Assembly (NCBI RefSeq): GCF_030767025.1
Contig: NZ_JASITE010000001.1
Coordinates: forward strand, 310,001-374,000
Source: Nocardia sp. CC227C
GTDB lineage: Bacteria > Actinomycetota > Actinomycetes > Mycobacteriales > Mycobacteriaceae
Reading direction: 5' to 3'
Length of the DNA stretch: 64,000 nt
Positions 33,301 through 41,909 of the stretch are shown here, piece after piece. A program made the translations under genes and the position numbers. The notes beneath the pieces were generated by a model, which worked only from the letters and a program-made list of their open reading frames with translations, was not told where the DNA came from and did not search any database. Numbering within the stretch: position 1 is the stretch's first letter; the number at the start of each line of letters is the position of its first letter.

Positions 33301-34149
33301 GTGAGCGCCGAAGTGACATCGGTCGTCGACCTGGCCGGGGATCTGGCCGGAAAGTACCGCCGCACCGAAAGCGGCGGCAGCGCGGTCGATCCGGATATCG
33401 TGGCGGCCGATCTGGCCGCCGTGGAGCGTGACGGCTACGTGATCCTGGAGAATCTGCTCACGCCGGACGAACTCGACGAGATCCGGCGTGCGGTGGACCC
33501 GCTGCTGTCCCGCACCGGCCGCAACAACTTCGAAGGGCATGCGACCCAACGGGTCTACAGCCTGCTGAACAAGACGCGCAGCTGCGACCGCGTGGTCGCC
33601 CACCCGCGCGTGCTGGCCCTGCTGGACCGGCTGCTCATGCCGAACTATCTGCTGTCCATGCTCCAGGCGATCAATATCCTCCCGGGTGAGGCGGCCCAGA
33701 TGCTGCACACCGACGACGGGTTCTACCCGCTGCCGCGCCCGCGCCCGGCGCTGAGCGCCGCGACCATCTGGGCCGTGGACGATTTCACACCCGTGAACGG
33801 CGCGACCGACATCATCGCGGGCAGCCACCGCTGGGGCGACCGGCTGCCGGACGAGACCGATGTCCGGGTGCCGGTGGTCATGCCCGCCGGGTCGTGCGTG
33901 TTCTTCCTCGGCACGCTGTGGCACGGCGGCGGCGCGAACACCGCGGCGGATCCGCGGCTCGCGCTCACCGCCCAGTACTGCGAACCCTGGCTGCGTCCAC
34001 AGGAGGCGTTCACGCTCTCCACGCCGCACGACATCGTGCGCGCCGTGAGCGAGGACATCCGGCGCATGCTGGGCTACAGCATCCACCCGCCCTTCATCGG
34101 CCAGGTGGACGGCATGCACCCCAAACGCCTGCTGGAACAGGCGGATTAG
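33301..34149 (+). CDS. Phytanoyl-CoA dioxygenase (PhyH) family protein
   Basis: An Fe(II)/2-oxoglutarate-dependent dioxygenase-like protein of 282 residues. The iron ligands appear as His-x-Asp in MLHTDDGFYPL and a distal His in GTLWHGGGAN, with a 2-oxoglutarate-binding Arg in DPRLALTAQYCEPW. A preceding loop YVILENLLTPDELDEI is typical of the family. GGAGG sits ahead of the GTG start. Substrate unknown; position opposite a TetR and facing the amine-utilisation operon suggests a hydroxylation step on a small molecule or lipid. Its stop directly abuts the stop of the convergent SDR gene. Confidence 0.88.
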   Translation: MSAEVTSVVDLAGDLAGKYRRTESGGSAVDPDIVAADLAAVERDGYVILENLLTPDELDEIRRAVDPLLSRTGRNNFEGHATQRVYSLLNKTRSCDRVVAHPRVLALLDRLLMPNYLLSMLQAINILPGEAAQMLHTDDGFYPLPRPRPALSAATIWAVDDFTPVNGATDIIAGSHRWGDRLPDETDVRVPVVMPAGSCVFFLGTLWHGGGANTAADPRLALTAQYCEPWLRPQEAFTLSTPHDIVRAVSEDIRRMLGYSIHPPFIGQVDGMHPKRLLEQAD

Positions 34150-34914
34150 CTACAGCGGGGTCACGTACGCCCCGGAGATGCCGCCGTCGACCAGGAACTG
34201 CGAGGCCGTGATGAACGAGGAGTCGTCACTGGCCAGAAAGGCCACGGCGGCGGCGATCTCCTCCGGTTCGGCGAAGCGGCCGAGCGGAATGTGCACCAGG
34301 CGGCGCGCGGCGCGCTCCGGATCCTTCGCGAACAGTTCCCGGAGCAGCGGCGTGTCGACCGGTCCGGGGCACAGGGCGTTGACGCGAATGCCCCGGCGGG
34401 CGAACTGCACCCCGAGTTCCCGGCTCATCGCCAGCACGCCGCCCTTGGAGGCGGTGTAGGAGATCTGGGAGGTGGCCGCGCCCATGACCGCGACGAAGGA
34501 GGCGGTATTGACGACCGACCCCTTCCCGCGTTCGAGCATGTGCTCGATGGCGTACTTGCTGCACAGGTAGACCGAGGTCAGATTGACCTCCTGCACCCGC
34601 CGCCACGCGTCCATATCCGTGGTGAGGATCGAATCGTCCTCCGGCGGTGAGATTCCCGCGTTGTTGAAGGCGATATCGAGTCCGCCGTAGGTGTCCACCG
34701 CGGTCTGGAACAGGGCGCGGACCTGGGCTTCGTCGGTGACGTCGACCTTCACGTACAGCCCGTCCACCTCGGCGGCCGCGGCCGCGCCGGTGGTGGGGTC
34801 GACATCGGCGACGACGACCTTGGCGCCCTCGCGTGCGAAGCGGCGGACCGTGGCGAGGCCGATTCCGCTGCCGCCGCCGGTGACGACCGCTACTCGATCC
34901 TGTAAGCGCTGCAA
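34150..34914 (-). CDS. Short-chain dehydrogenase/reductase of the glnA4 operon
   Basis: A classical SDR of 254 residues: cofactor motif TGGGSGIGLATV, NNAGIS, catalytic YTASKGG, and acidic Asp after the second strand (VVADVD) favouring NAD(H). It is the last gene of the glnA4-type operon. The equivalent M. tuberculosis order glnA4-Rv2859c-aldC-Rv2857c ends with an SDR as well. Likely role: oxidation or reduction of an alcohol/ketone intermediate in amine breakdown; not demonstrated by sequence. Confidence 0.88.
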   Translation of the reverse strand: MQRLQDRVAVVTGGGSGIGLATVRRFAREGAKVVVADVDPTTGAAAAAEVDGLYVKVDVTDEAQVRALFQTAVDTYGGLDIAFNNAGISPPEDDSILTTDMDAWRRVQEVNLTSVYLCSKYAIEHMLERGKGSVVNTASFVAVMGAATSQISYTASKGGVLAMSRELGVQFARRGIRVNALCPGPVDTPLLRELFAKDPERAARRLVHIPLGRFAEPEEIAAAVAFLASDDSSFITASQFLVDGGISGAYVTPL

Positions 34915-34945
34915 CGCATCTCCTCTGGGATGGGGTGACGGGGTG

Positions 34946-36304
34946 TCACTCGGTGGCGATGAAGACGTTCTTGGTCTCGGTGAAGGCGCGGGCGGCGTCC
35001 GGACCGAGTTCGCGGCCCAGCCCGGACTGCTTGAATCCGCCGAACGGCGTCGAATACCGCACGGAGGAGTGCGAGTTCACCGACAGGTTCCCGGCCTCCA
35101 CCGCCCGGGTGACCCGCAGCGCGCGGCCGATGTCGGAGGTCCACAGCGATCCGGACAGGCCGTATTCGGTGTCGTTGGCGATACGGATGGCGTCGGCCTC
35201 GTCCTCGAAGGGCAGCACGGCCACCACCGGACCGAACACCTCCTCGGTGACGACCCGGTCCGTCGGGCTCCCGGGCAGTACCACGGTCGGCGCGAACCAG
35301 AAGCCGGGGCCGTCCGGGCAGGTTCCGGTGAACGCCACCTCGGTCGAGGATTTCAGGAATCCGGCCACTCGCTCGCGGTGCGCGGCCGAGATGAGCGGAC
35401 CCATCTCGGTGGACTCGTCGGCGGGATCGCCCACCCGCACCCCCTGCACGGCCGGTTCCAGCAGTTCCAGGAATCGGTCGAAGACGCCGCGCTGCACCAG
35501 AATTCGCGATCGCGCGCAGCAGTCCTGCCCGGCGTTGTCGAAGACGGCGTACGGCGCGGTGGCGGCGGCCCGCTCCAGATCGGCGTCGGCGAAGACGATA
35601 TTGGCGCTCTTGCCGCCGAGTTCCAGGGTCACCCGCTTCACCTGTGCGGCGCAGCCCGCCATGATCTGTTTGCCCACCTCGGTGGAGCCGGTGAACACCA
35701 CCTTGCGCACCGCCGGATGGGTCACGAACCGCTGGCCCACCACCGACCCCGCGCCCGTGACGATCTGGAAGACGCCGTCGGGCAGCCCGGCCTCGCGGGC
35801 GAGCTCGCCCAGGCGGAGCGCGGTGAGCGGGGTCAGCTCGGCCGGTTTGAGCACCACGGTGTTCCCGGCCGCGAGAGCGGGCGCGAAACCCCAGGCGGCG
35901 ATGGGCATGGGGAAGTTCCACGGCACGATGACGCCGACCACGCCGAGCGGTTCGCAGAAGGTGATGTCCACGCCACCGGCCACCGGAATCTGGCTGCCCA
36001 GCAGGCGTTCCGGCAGGCCCGCGCTGTAGTGCAGCACATCGCGCACATTGCCCGCCTCCCAGCGGGCATTGCCGATGGTGTGCCCGGCATTGCGCACCTC
36101 GAGCCGGGCCAGATGCTCCAGATCGGCGTCCACCGCCTCGGCGAACCGGCGCAGCAGCCGCGCCCGGTCACCGGGGGCGACCGACCGCCAGTCGGCCGCC
36201 GCGCGCCGGGCGCGTTCGATGGCGGCGTCGGTGGCGGCCAGGTCGGCCGCCTCGACCGTGGCCAGCACCGCCGCGGTCGCGGGGTTGATCACCTGCGTGG
36301 TCAC
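34946..36304 (-). CDS. Aldehyde dehydrogenase (AldC-like)
   Basis: NAD(P)-dependent aldehyde dehydrogenase, 452 residues. Signatures are VPWNFPMPIAAW, the active-site Glu in LELGGKSAN, catalytic Cys in NAGQDCCARSRI and EEVFGPVV. The GTG at 36304 overlaps the stop of the amidotransferase gene by four bases (GTGA). In the pathway it would oxidise a gamma-glutamyl-amino aldehyde to the acid, as PuuC does in E. coli. Slightly shorter at the N-terminus than typical (about 480-500). Confidence 0.9.
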   Translation of the reverse strand: MTTQVINPATAAVLATVEAADLAATDAAIERARRAAADWRSVAPGDRARLLRRFAEAVDADLEHLARLEVRNAGHTIGNARWEAGNVRDVLHYSAGLPERLLGSQIPVAGGVDITFCEPLGVVGVIVPWNFPMPIAAWGFAPALAAGNTVVLKPAELTPLTALRLGELAREAGLPDGVFQIVTGAGSVVGQRFVTHPAVRKVVFTGSTEVGKQIMAGCAAQVKRVTLELGGKSANIVFADADLERAAATAPYAVFDNAGQDCCARSRILVQRGVFDRFLELLEPAVQGVRVGDPADESTEMGPLISAAHRERVAGFLKSSTEVAFTGTCPDGPGFWFAPTVVLPGSPTDRVVTEEVFGPVVAVLPFEDEADAIRIANDTEYGLSGSLWTSDIGRALRVTRAVEAGNLSVNSHSSVRYSTPFGGFKQSGLGRELGPDAARAFTETKNVFIATE

Positions 36305-37140
36305 CGGAGCTCCCTTCGATACGTCGTCGTCCGATACTCCGTCGCCGCGTCCACCAGCGCCCGCATGAGCCGGTGTTCGGTGGCATCGGCCTCCGGATGC
36401 CATTGCACACCGACCAGGAACGGGTCGGTGTCCGATTCCACCGCCTCGATGACGCCGTCCTCGGCGCGGGCGGAGACCATGAGACCGGGGGCGAGCCGGT
36501 CGATCGCCTGATGGTGGTGGCACCGGGCGGGTACCTCCGCGCCGACGACGGCGGCCAGTCGGCTACCCGGTTCGGTGCGCACCCGGGTCCGCGTGAAGGT
36601 GCCGGGCACCGGGCAGTGCTCCTCGTGACCGAGCACATCGGGTAGGTGTTGCAGCAGGGTGCCACCGAGTGCCACATTCACCAGTTGCAGGCCCCGGCAG
36701 ATGGCGAGCACCGGCAGGCCGGCCGCTCGCGCCCGCTCGAACAGCGTGAACTCGAATTCGTCTCGCTTCGGCCGGGTCTGGCGCACGGACGGATGCGGCG
36801 CCGCGCTGTAGCGAGCCGGATCGAGATCGGCCCCGCCGGTGAGCACCACCGCGTCGAGCCGGTCCACCAGTTCCGCCGCCGCACTCCCGACGGGTGGCAG
36901 CAGTACGGGAATCCCACCGGCTCGCTCCACCAGATCGGCGTAGGCGCGCGGCAGCAGGGTCGCCTCATGATCCCAGACGCCGTAGCGGGCGCGCTCGGAG
37001 TAGGTGGACAATCCGATGACCGGCCGCTCACGGTCGGCCGGGCCGGTCGCCGAGGCGATGCCGCCGGGTGCGGTGCCGCCGCCCCCGACGGTGCCCGGCG
37101 GACCCGCGCCGCGCGACCCCTCAGAGGCGCTCGAAGCCAC
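36301..37140 (-). CDS. Class I glutamine amidotransferase-like hydrolase (peptidase C26, PuuD-like)
   Basis: A 279-residue gamma-glutamyl hydrolase. The nucleophile is Cys in LAICRGLQL, the catalytic His lies in VQWHPEAD with its Glu, and VVLTGGADLDP is a hallmark of the C26 family (PuuD). It would free the product from glutamate at the end of the gamma-glutamylation route. A GTG start at 37140 overlaps the 3' end of glnA4; the first ~40 residues are Gly/Pro-rich and could be shorter in reality (RPVIGLSTYSER begins the conserved part). Confidence 0.88.
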   Translation of the reverse strand: MASSASEGSRGAGPPGTVGGGGTAPGGIASATGPADRERPVIGLSTYSERARYGVWDHEATLLPRAYADLVERAGGIPVLLPPVGSAAAELVDRLDAVVLTGGADLDPARYSAAPHPSVRQTRPKRDEFEFTLFERARAAGLPVLAICRGLQLVNVALGGTLLQHLPDVLGHEEHCPVPGTFTRTRVRTEPGSRLAAVVGAEVPARCHHHQAIDRLAPGLMVSARAEDGVIEAVESDTDPFLVGVQWHPEADATEHRLMRALVDAATEYRTTTYRRELR

Positions 37141-38497
37141 GGACTCGCTCCCAGTCGGTGACGGCGGCGTCGAAGGCGTCGAGTTCCACCCGGGCCGCGT
37201 TGCGGTAGTGGCGGACCACGTCCTCGCCGAAGGCCGCGGCGGCGATCTTGCTGTCGCCGAACAGCCGGGCCGCCTCGCGCAGGGTGCGCGGCACCCGAGG
37301 GCGCTGCGAGCGGTAGGCGTTGCCGTGGAATTCCGGCTCCAGGGGCAGACGGCGCTCGATGCCGTGCAGTCCGGCGGCGAGGGTGGCCGCCACCGCGAGG
37401 TAGGGGTTCACATCGGCTCCGGGCACCCGGTTCTCCAGCCGCAGCGACGATCCGTGTCCGACCACCCGCAGTGCGCAGGTGCGATTGTCCCGGCCCCAGG
37501 CAACGGCGGTGGGTGCGAAGCTTCCGCTCTGGAATCGTTTGTAGGAGTTGATATTCGGCGCGAGGAGGTAGGTGAGTTCGCGCAGACAGTCCAGCTGCCC
37601 GGCCAGGAAGTGCCGCATCAGCGCCGATTCGCCGCCCGCGCCGTCACCGGCGAACACCGGCTCGCCCGACTCGGTGCGCAGGCTGATGTGGATGTGGCAG
37701 GAACTGCCTTCGCGCTCATTGTATTTCGCCATGAAGGTGATGCTGCGGCCCTCCTGGGCGGCGATCTCCTTGGCTCCGGTCTTGTAGATGCTGTGGTTGT
37801 CGCACGTCACCAGCGCCTCGTCGTAGCGGAAGGCGATCTCGTGCTGGCCCGGATTGCATTCGCCCTTGGCGGATTCCGGGTACATCCCGGCTCCGGCCAT
37901 CTCGTTGCGGATCCGCCGCAGCAGCGGTTCGACGCGGGCGGTGCCGAGCATGGAGTAGTCGACGTTGTACTGATTGGCGGGCGTCAGCTCGCGGTAGCCG
38001 CCGCGCTGCGCCGCCTCGTAGCTGTCGTCGAACACCAGGAACTCCAGTTCGGTGCCGACGTAGGCGCGTAGCCCGTGCTGCGCCAAGCGATCCAGCTGCG
38101 CACGCAGCACCTGCCGCGGTGAGGCCGACACCGGCTCCCCGGCGGGCTCGCCCCGCGCGCCGAGCCGTTCCACATCGCACAGCACCAGGGCGGTGCCCGG
38201 CCACCAGGGCACCAGGCGCAGGGTGTCGAGATCGGGCCGCAGCACGAAATCCCCGTAGCCGGTGTCCCAGGACGAGAGCGCGTAGCCGTCCACGGTCGTC
38301 ATCTCCACGTCCACGGCCAGCAGGTAGTCGCACGCCTCGGTGGCGTGCTGGAGCACCTCTTCCACGAAGTAGCGTGCCGAACACCGCTTGCCCTGCAATC
38401 TGCCCTGCATATCGGTCATGGCGACCAACACGGTGTCCACCATGCCCGCCTCGACCCGCTGCACCAGATCCGCGACGGTGAGCATCCCGGTTCGCAT
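37121..38497 (-). CDS. glnA4: Glutamine-synthetase-like gamma-glutamylamine ligase (GlnA4-type)
   Basis: A 458-residue member of the glutamine synthetase superfamily. Motifs include FMAKYNEREGSSCHIHISL (metal and ATP sites), the catalytic Glu region and GADVNPYLAVAATLAAGLHG. The adenylylation-site Tyr of GlnA1 is not evident. ATG at 38497 preceded by AAAGGGG. Position at the head of the operon with PuuD- and PuuC-like genes argues that it gamma-glutamylates an amine rather than ammonia. In Streptomyces the GlnA4 homologue is reported to act on ethanolamine; polyamines are the alternative. Confidence 0.88.
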   Translation of the reverse strand: MRTGMLTVADLVQRVEAGMVDTVLVAMTDMQGRLQGKRCSARYFVEEVLQHATEACDYLLAVDVEMTTVDGYALSSWDTGYGDFVLRPDLDTLRLVPWWPGTALVLCDVERLGARGEPAGEPVSASPRQVLRAQLDRLAQHGLRAYVGTELEFLVFDDSYEAAQRGGYRELTPANQYNVDYSMLGTARVEPLLRRIRNEMAGAGMYPESAKGECNPGQHEIAFRYDEALVTCDNHSIYKTGAKEIAAQEGRSITFMAKYNEREGSSCHIHISLRTESGEPVFAGDGAGGESALMRHFLAGQLDCLRELTYLLAPNINSYKRFQSGSFAPTAVAWGRDNRTCALRVVGHGSSLRLENRVPGADVNPYLAVAATLAAGLHGIERRLPLEPEFHGNAYRSQRPRVPRTLREAARLFGDSKIAAAAFGEDVVRHYRNAARVELDAFDAAVTDWERVRGFERL

Positions 38498-38649
38498 CAA
38501 GACCCCTTTCGGCACCGACGTGCTCACGCTAGGCGACCGGTGGGGCATCCGTGTGTCGATTCACGCCGCGGGTCGGAGTAGTTCCACGCAACGCGCCGAG
38601 GTAGTTCCGCCGAGGCGGGTGCGCCGCGGCGCGGCATACGCTGCCACGC

Positions 38650-39024
38650 ATGCCCGCTGAACCGACCCCCGAGACCGTGCCCGTCGGGAAGGAGGCGCTC
38701 GTCGGGGCCCTCGCCGCCGTGGCGGCCGCACCCGTGGCCGCGGCCGTCGTGGCGATCCTGTACCGCTTCCCGATTCCGATGTCCGGCTATGCCGACGGGC
38801 TCGGCGGTGCGATCCCCGCGGCGCTGGGCAGCCTGTTCTATCTCGTGCTCGGCGGCGCGCCGGTCCTGGGCCTGTCGGGGGCGGTGGGCGGCTGCGTCGC
38901 CGCCCGGCTCGCCGCCCCCGACATCCGGAGGGCGCGCCGCCTCACCCTGAGCGTCGCGGGTATGATCGCGCTGTTCGGCGCTGTCGCCCTGGCGGGCCTC
39001 GAACTCTTCATCGGCCCTTGGTGA
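38650..39024 (+). CDS. Small membrane protein
   Basis: A 124-residue hydrophobic protein with three to four helices (ALVGALAAVAAAPVAAAVVAIL, AALGSLFYLVLGGAPVLGL, LSVAGMIALFGAVALAGLEL). No family recognised. Codon usage is good throughout and the start ATG lies 152 bases from the divergent glnA4 start, but no ribosome binding site is visible. Its stop codon lies inside the first unit of an 18-base tandem repeat. Confidence 0.68.
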   Translation: MPAEPTPETVPVGKEALVGALAAVAAAPVAAAVVAILYRFPIPMSGYADGLGGAIPAALGSLFYLVLGGAPVLGLSGAVGGCVAARLAAPDIRRARRLTLSVAGMIALFGAVALAGLELFIGPW

Positions 39025-39066
39025 TACGCAGGCCCTTGGTGATACGCAGGCCCGTGGTGACTCGCA
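39013..39066. repeat. 18-base tandem repeat, three copies
   Basis: GGCCCTTGGTGATACGCA occurs twice exactly (39013-39030, 39031-39048) and a third time with two changes (39049-39066). It covers the stop codon and 3' flank of the small membrane protein gene. Recent slippage is the simple explanation. Confidence 0.9.
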
Positions 39067-39148
39067 CGAGTGCGAAAGTTTTTCGGCGGTCCGCCGGATC
39101 GGCGGAGATGCGCCGGATTCGGCGCGGACCTCACCCGAGGGGGCCGTC

Positions 39149-39688
39149 GTGGCGGTAGCGTTGACGGTGATGTCGGTCGAGGATGTCCGGCGATACGAGA
39201 TGTGGTGTGCTGTGTGGAGTTTCGAGGTGTCGCCCAAGTTGTCCATCGGTGAGTCGGTTCTGAGCGAACTGTTGGACCGGGCCGTTTCCGACGGTGTGGC
39301 GCTGCGGCTCGGCGTCGTCATCGAGCACAACGGAGCGGTGCTGCTACTGGAGCACGACGAGCATGTCGCGGGCCGCAGCCCGCTGAACCTACCCGGGACC
39401 ACCGTGCGCACCGGGGAGCCGCTCGCGCTCGCCGTGGCCCGCGCGGTATTCGAGGAGACCGGCCTGACGGTCGTCGATGTCGTCCGCCATCTGGGCAGCT
39501 TCGATTACCTGTCCAATGCCGGGACGCCGGTGCGCCGGGAGCACTTCGCGGTCGAGGTGGCGAGTATCGGGCCCATCCAGTTGAGCAACTACGTCGACTT
39601 CCACTGGGTCCGGCTCGACGGCGACCTGCCCGTCACCCCGTCGATCCACCGCATCCTCGAGAACTACCGCTCCCGTTCGCAGGCGTGA
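39149..39688 (+). CDS. Nudix-like hydrolase with degenerate Nudix box
   Basis: A 179-residue protein with a Nudix fold: ALRLGVVIEHNGAVLLLEHDE followed by TGEPLALAVARAVFEETGL. The usual R-E-x-x-E-E core reads R-A-V-F-E-E, so the first metal-ligating Glu is replaced by Ala while the E-E pair is intact. Activity may be altered or regulatory. The first ~50 residues (GTG start with GAGGGGG ahead) do not look like Nudix and could bind something else. Start at 39170 is the alternative. Confidence 0.78.
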   Translation: MAVALTVMSVEDVRRYEMWCAVWSFEVSPKLSIGESVLSELLDRAVSDGVALRLGVVIEHNGAVLLLEHDEHVAGRSPLNLPGTTVRTGEPLALAVARAVFEETGLTVVDVVRHLGSFDYLSNAGTPVRREHFAVEVASIGPIQLSNYVDFHWVRLDGDLPVTPSIHRILENYRSRSQA

Positions 39689-39695
39689 GACCGCC

Positions 39696-39728
39696 CGCAT
39701 CGGTCATACCTCGACCATGACCGATGCG
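39696..39728. terminator. Hairpin after the Nudix-like gene
   Basis: Perfect 12-base stem CGCATCGGTCAT (39696-39707) and ATGACCGATGCG (39717-39728) with a 9-base loop, eight bases after the stop. No U-run follows. Confidence 0.75.
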
Positions 39729-40119
39729 CACCATGGCCTGGGCGTGGGCGCAGTCGTCCAGTACCTGGCCCAGATCTCGTCTCGCGGGGCGGGCACGCCG
39801 AGCGGTTCGGTTTGCAGGCAGCTGGACAGGCCGGATCCGTCGCCGTGCGCAGCAAGGCGCTCAGGGCATCACCGGCCCGCAGGTGATGCAGGCGGCCCCG
39901 CGGCTCAGCAGCAGCCCCCCGGCCCTGCGGATCGCAGCCCCCCGGCCCTGCGGATCGGTGGCGGGGAGATGTCTGCTCCGGTCGGCGAACAGTGCGACCG
40001 TCCCGTCCGCGTCGTATCCTGTCGAACCCGAGTGTGTCCGGCGGGGCGCGATACGACACCGAGCCGAAGGTCCCGGGAATTCGGGACCTGTGGCACGGAC
40101 CGGGCGGCGGCCGGGCGTC
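39729..40119. other. Gene-poor gap with a 23-base direct repeat
   Basis: About 390 bases without a supported gene. Open frames on both strands have mixed codon usage and no known motifs. A 23-base unit occurs twice head to tail at 39911-39933 and 39934-39956 (it begins GCAGCCCCCCGGCCC). A stretch on the minus strand around 39720-39860 has coding-like codon use and could be the 3' end of a decayed gene, but I cannot name it. Confidence 0.5.
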
Positions 40120-41010
40120 CTAGCTCAGGGCTCGGACCAGACGGGTCGCGATGGGTGCCGCGATGTCGTGGCGGGCGGCGGCGCGCAGCAGCGCACCGCC
40201 GACGGCGTCGAGTTCCAGGGGCCGACCGGCCTCGGCATCCCGCTGCATGGAGGATTTGGCCTGCGCGGGGAAGGTCTCGTAGCGCGCCAGTGCCGCGGCG
40301 GGGTCGGACGGCCCACCGCAGGCCGCGCTGACCGCCGCCGTCTCCGCCACCAGGGCGGCCAGTTCGTCGCGGTGCCGGGTGCGGATCTCGCCGATCGGCT
40401 CGGCGTAGTGGGTGGTCATGAGCGCGAGCGGGGCCAGGAACAGCAGTTTCGCCCACAACGCCGCCGCCTCGTCGGCCAGCACCCGGGTGCTCACCCCGGC
40501 GGCGGTGAGCAGCCGGGCCAGCGCGTCGAGCCGATCGCGCGGCACCGACTCACCGGTCAGGTCGATCTCGGTGAACGGGCTGCCGTGCCGGACGACTCCC
40601 GGTGCGACGCGGGTGGATTCGACGCGGATGACCGCGGGGGCGACCCGGTCGGGGCCGTAACGGCCGCGCAGCAGCGCCGGATGCTCCACGCCGTTGAGCA
40701 GCGGGATCAGCAGGCCGTCGCCGAGTGCCGACGGGGCGATGCGGTCCAGGGCGGCGTCGAGGGCGGTGTGTTTGACGGTCACCAGGCAGGCGGCCACCGG
40801 TTCCCGAAGCTCGGTGTCCGCCTCGACTTCGGCCGTGAAATCACCGAACTGCCCACTGCGAACCTGGATTCCATCGGTGCGCAGGGTGCGCGCGGTGCCC
40901 TCGGAGGCCAGGCAGACGACCCGGTGCCCCGCCCGCGCGAGCAGTGCGGCCAGCAGTCCACCCACCCCGCCGGGGCCCAGGACGGCCACGGTCGATGCGT
41001 GATCGGTCAT
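40120..41010 (-). CDS. Ketopantoate reductase (PanE/ApbA) family protein
   Basis: An NADP-dependent 2-dehydropantoate 2-reductase-like enzyme, 296 residues. The Rossmann motif is VAVLGPGGVGGLLAALLARAG, the ketopantoate-family Lys lies in LVTVKHTAL, LLNGVEHP follows, and the C-terminal helical domain carries LWAKLLFLAPL and KSSMQRDAEAGRPLELD. The last motif (S-S-M-x-x-D) is strongly conserved in PanE. Many actinomycetes carry several such paralogues, so a role in pantothenate synthesis is likely but not assured. Confidence 0.88.
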   Translation of the reverse strand: MTDHASTVAVLGPGGVGGLLAALLARAGHRVVCLASEGTARTLRTDGIQVRSGQFGDFTAEVEADTELREPVAACLVTVKHTALDAALDRIAPSALGDGLLIPLLNGVEHPALLRGRYGPDRVAPAVIRVESTRVAPGVVRHGSPFTEIDLTGESVPRDRLDALARLLTAAGVSTRVLADEAAALWAKLLFLAPLALMTTHYAEPIGEIRTRHRDELAALVAETAAVSAACGGPSDPAAALARYETFPAQAKSSMQRDAEAGRPLELDAVGGALLRAAARHDIAAPIATRLVRALS

Positions 41011-41067
41011 GATGCGATGCGATCCTTTCGTCGGTCGGCCCCGCTCCCGGTGGCCGCCTCGCACCGA

Positions 41068-41823
41068 TCATCGCATCGCCGGGCCGTCGTCGCCGCAGTA
41101 ACGGGTGATGAACCGGTGCAGGATCTCCATCGGCTCGGTCACCGTCTCCCGATGTCCCAGCTCGGTGAGGTAGTCGGCTTCCTCGGGCGCGAAATAGCCT
41201 GCGTGGCGGTAGGTTTCGATGCGCACCGCGAGTCCGTTGCCGTCGAGTTCGGGATGGAACTGGGTGGCGTACACATTGCTGCCCACCCGGACCATCTGCA
41301 CCGGGCAGCCCGCCGAACCGGCCAGCAGCACCGCGCCCGGGGGCACCTCCTGGCAGGCTTCCTTGTGTCCCACGAAGGCGCGGAATTCCGGTGCGATGGT
41401 GCTCAGCAGCGGATCCTCGCGGGCGGCGGCGGTGAGCACGATGGTCTGCGCCCCGGGCGGCTCCCCGTACCGCTCCTCGCTCACCTTGCCGCCGAGTACG
41501 TCCGCCAGCATGCTCAGTCCGTAGCAGGCGCCCAGGTACGGGAAGTCGCGGCGCGCGATCTCGGCGACGAGCAGCCGCAGCGGAGGTTCGAAGAGTCGCT
41601 GGTAGTCGTATTTCCGCTCCCAGGGCTTGCTCACATTGCTGGGGCCGCCGCCCACGATGACCGCGGCGAAGTCGTCGAGATCGATATCGGGGAAGTGCTG
41701 GTCCATCTGGATGCGCACCATCCGGCCCGCGTCCAGCCGTGCGGCGCGCAGGATGGCCTGGTATTCGTCGTCGGCGGCCGATCGCTCGGGCCGTAGCTGC
41801 AGCAGCAGGCAGGGCTTGGGCAT
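41068..41823 (-). CDS. Class I glutamine amidotransferase (GMP-synthase-like)
   Basis: A 251-residue stand-alone GATase-1 domain. Nucleophile Cys in YLGACYGLSML, preceded by AVIVGGGPSNVS (oxyanion region), and His-Glu in ATQFHPELD. The family includes YfeJ-like and other unassigned amidotransferases. No synthase partner is nearby, so the acceptor is unknown. It lies just upstream of the PanE-like gene on the same strand (57-base gap), so the two may form an operon. Confidence 0.87.
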   Translation of the reverse strand: MPKPCLLLQLRPERSAADDEYQAILRAARLDAGRMVRIQMDQHFPDIDLDDFAAVIVGGGPSNVSKPWERKYDYQRLFEPPLRLLVAEIARRDFPYLGACYGLSMLADVLGGKVSEERYGEPPGAQTIVLTAAAREDPLLSTIAPEFRAFVGHKEACQEVPPGAVLLAGSAGCPVQMVRVGSNVYATQFHPELDGNGLAVRIETYRHAGYFAPEEADYLTELGHRETVTEPMEILHRFITRYCGDDGPAMR

Positions 41824-41909
41824 GACTTCAGATTGTGACGGCAGTACCGGGTCCGCCGGGCCAGGACTACGGTGGATGTCGCTTGTGTACCGAATCCACC
41901 GGAGGTGTC

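Noticed and set aside
39717..40331. Open frame starting MTDAHHG between the Nudix and PanE genes
   Set aside because: Its start lies inside a terminator-like stem, and its second half is antisense to panE with poor codon usage.
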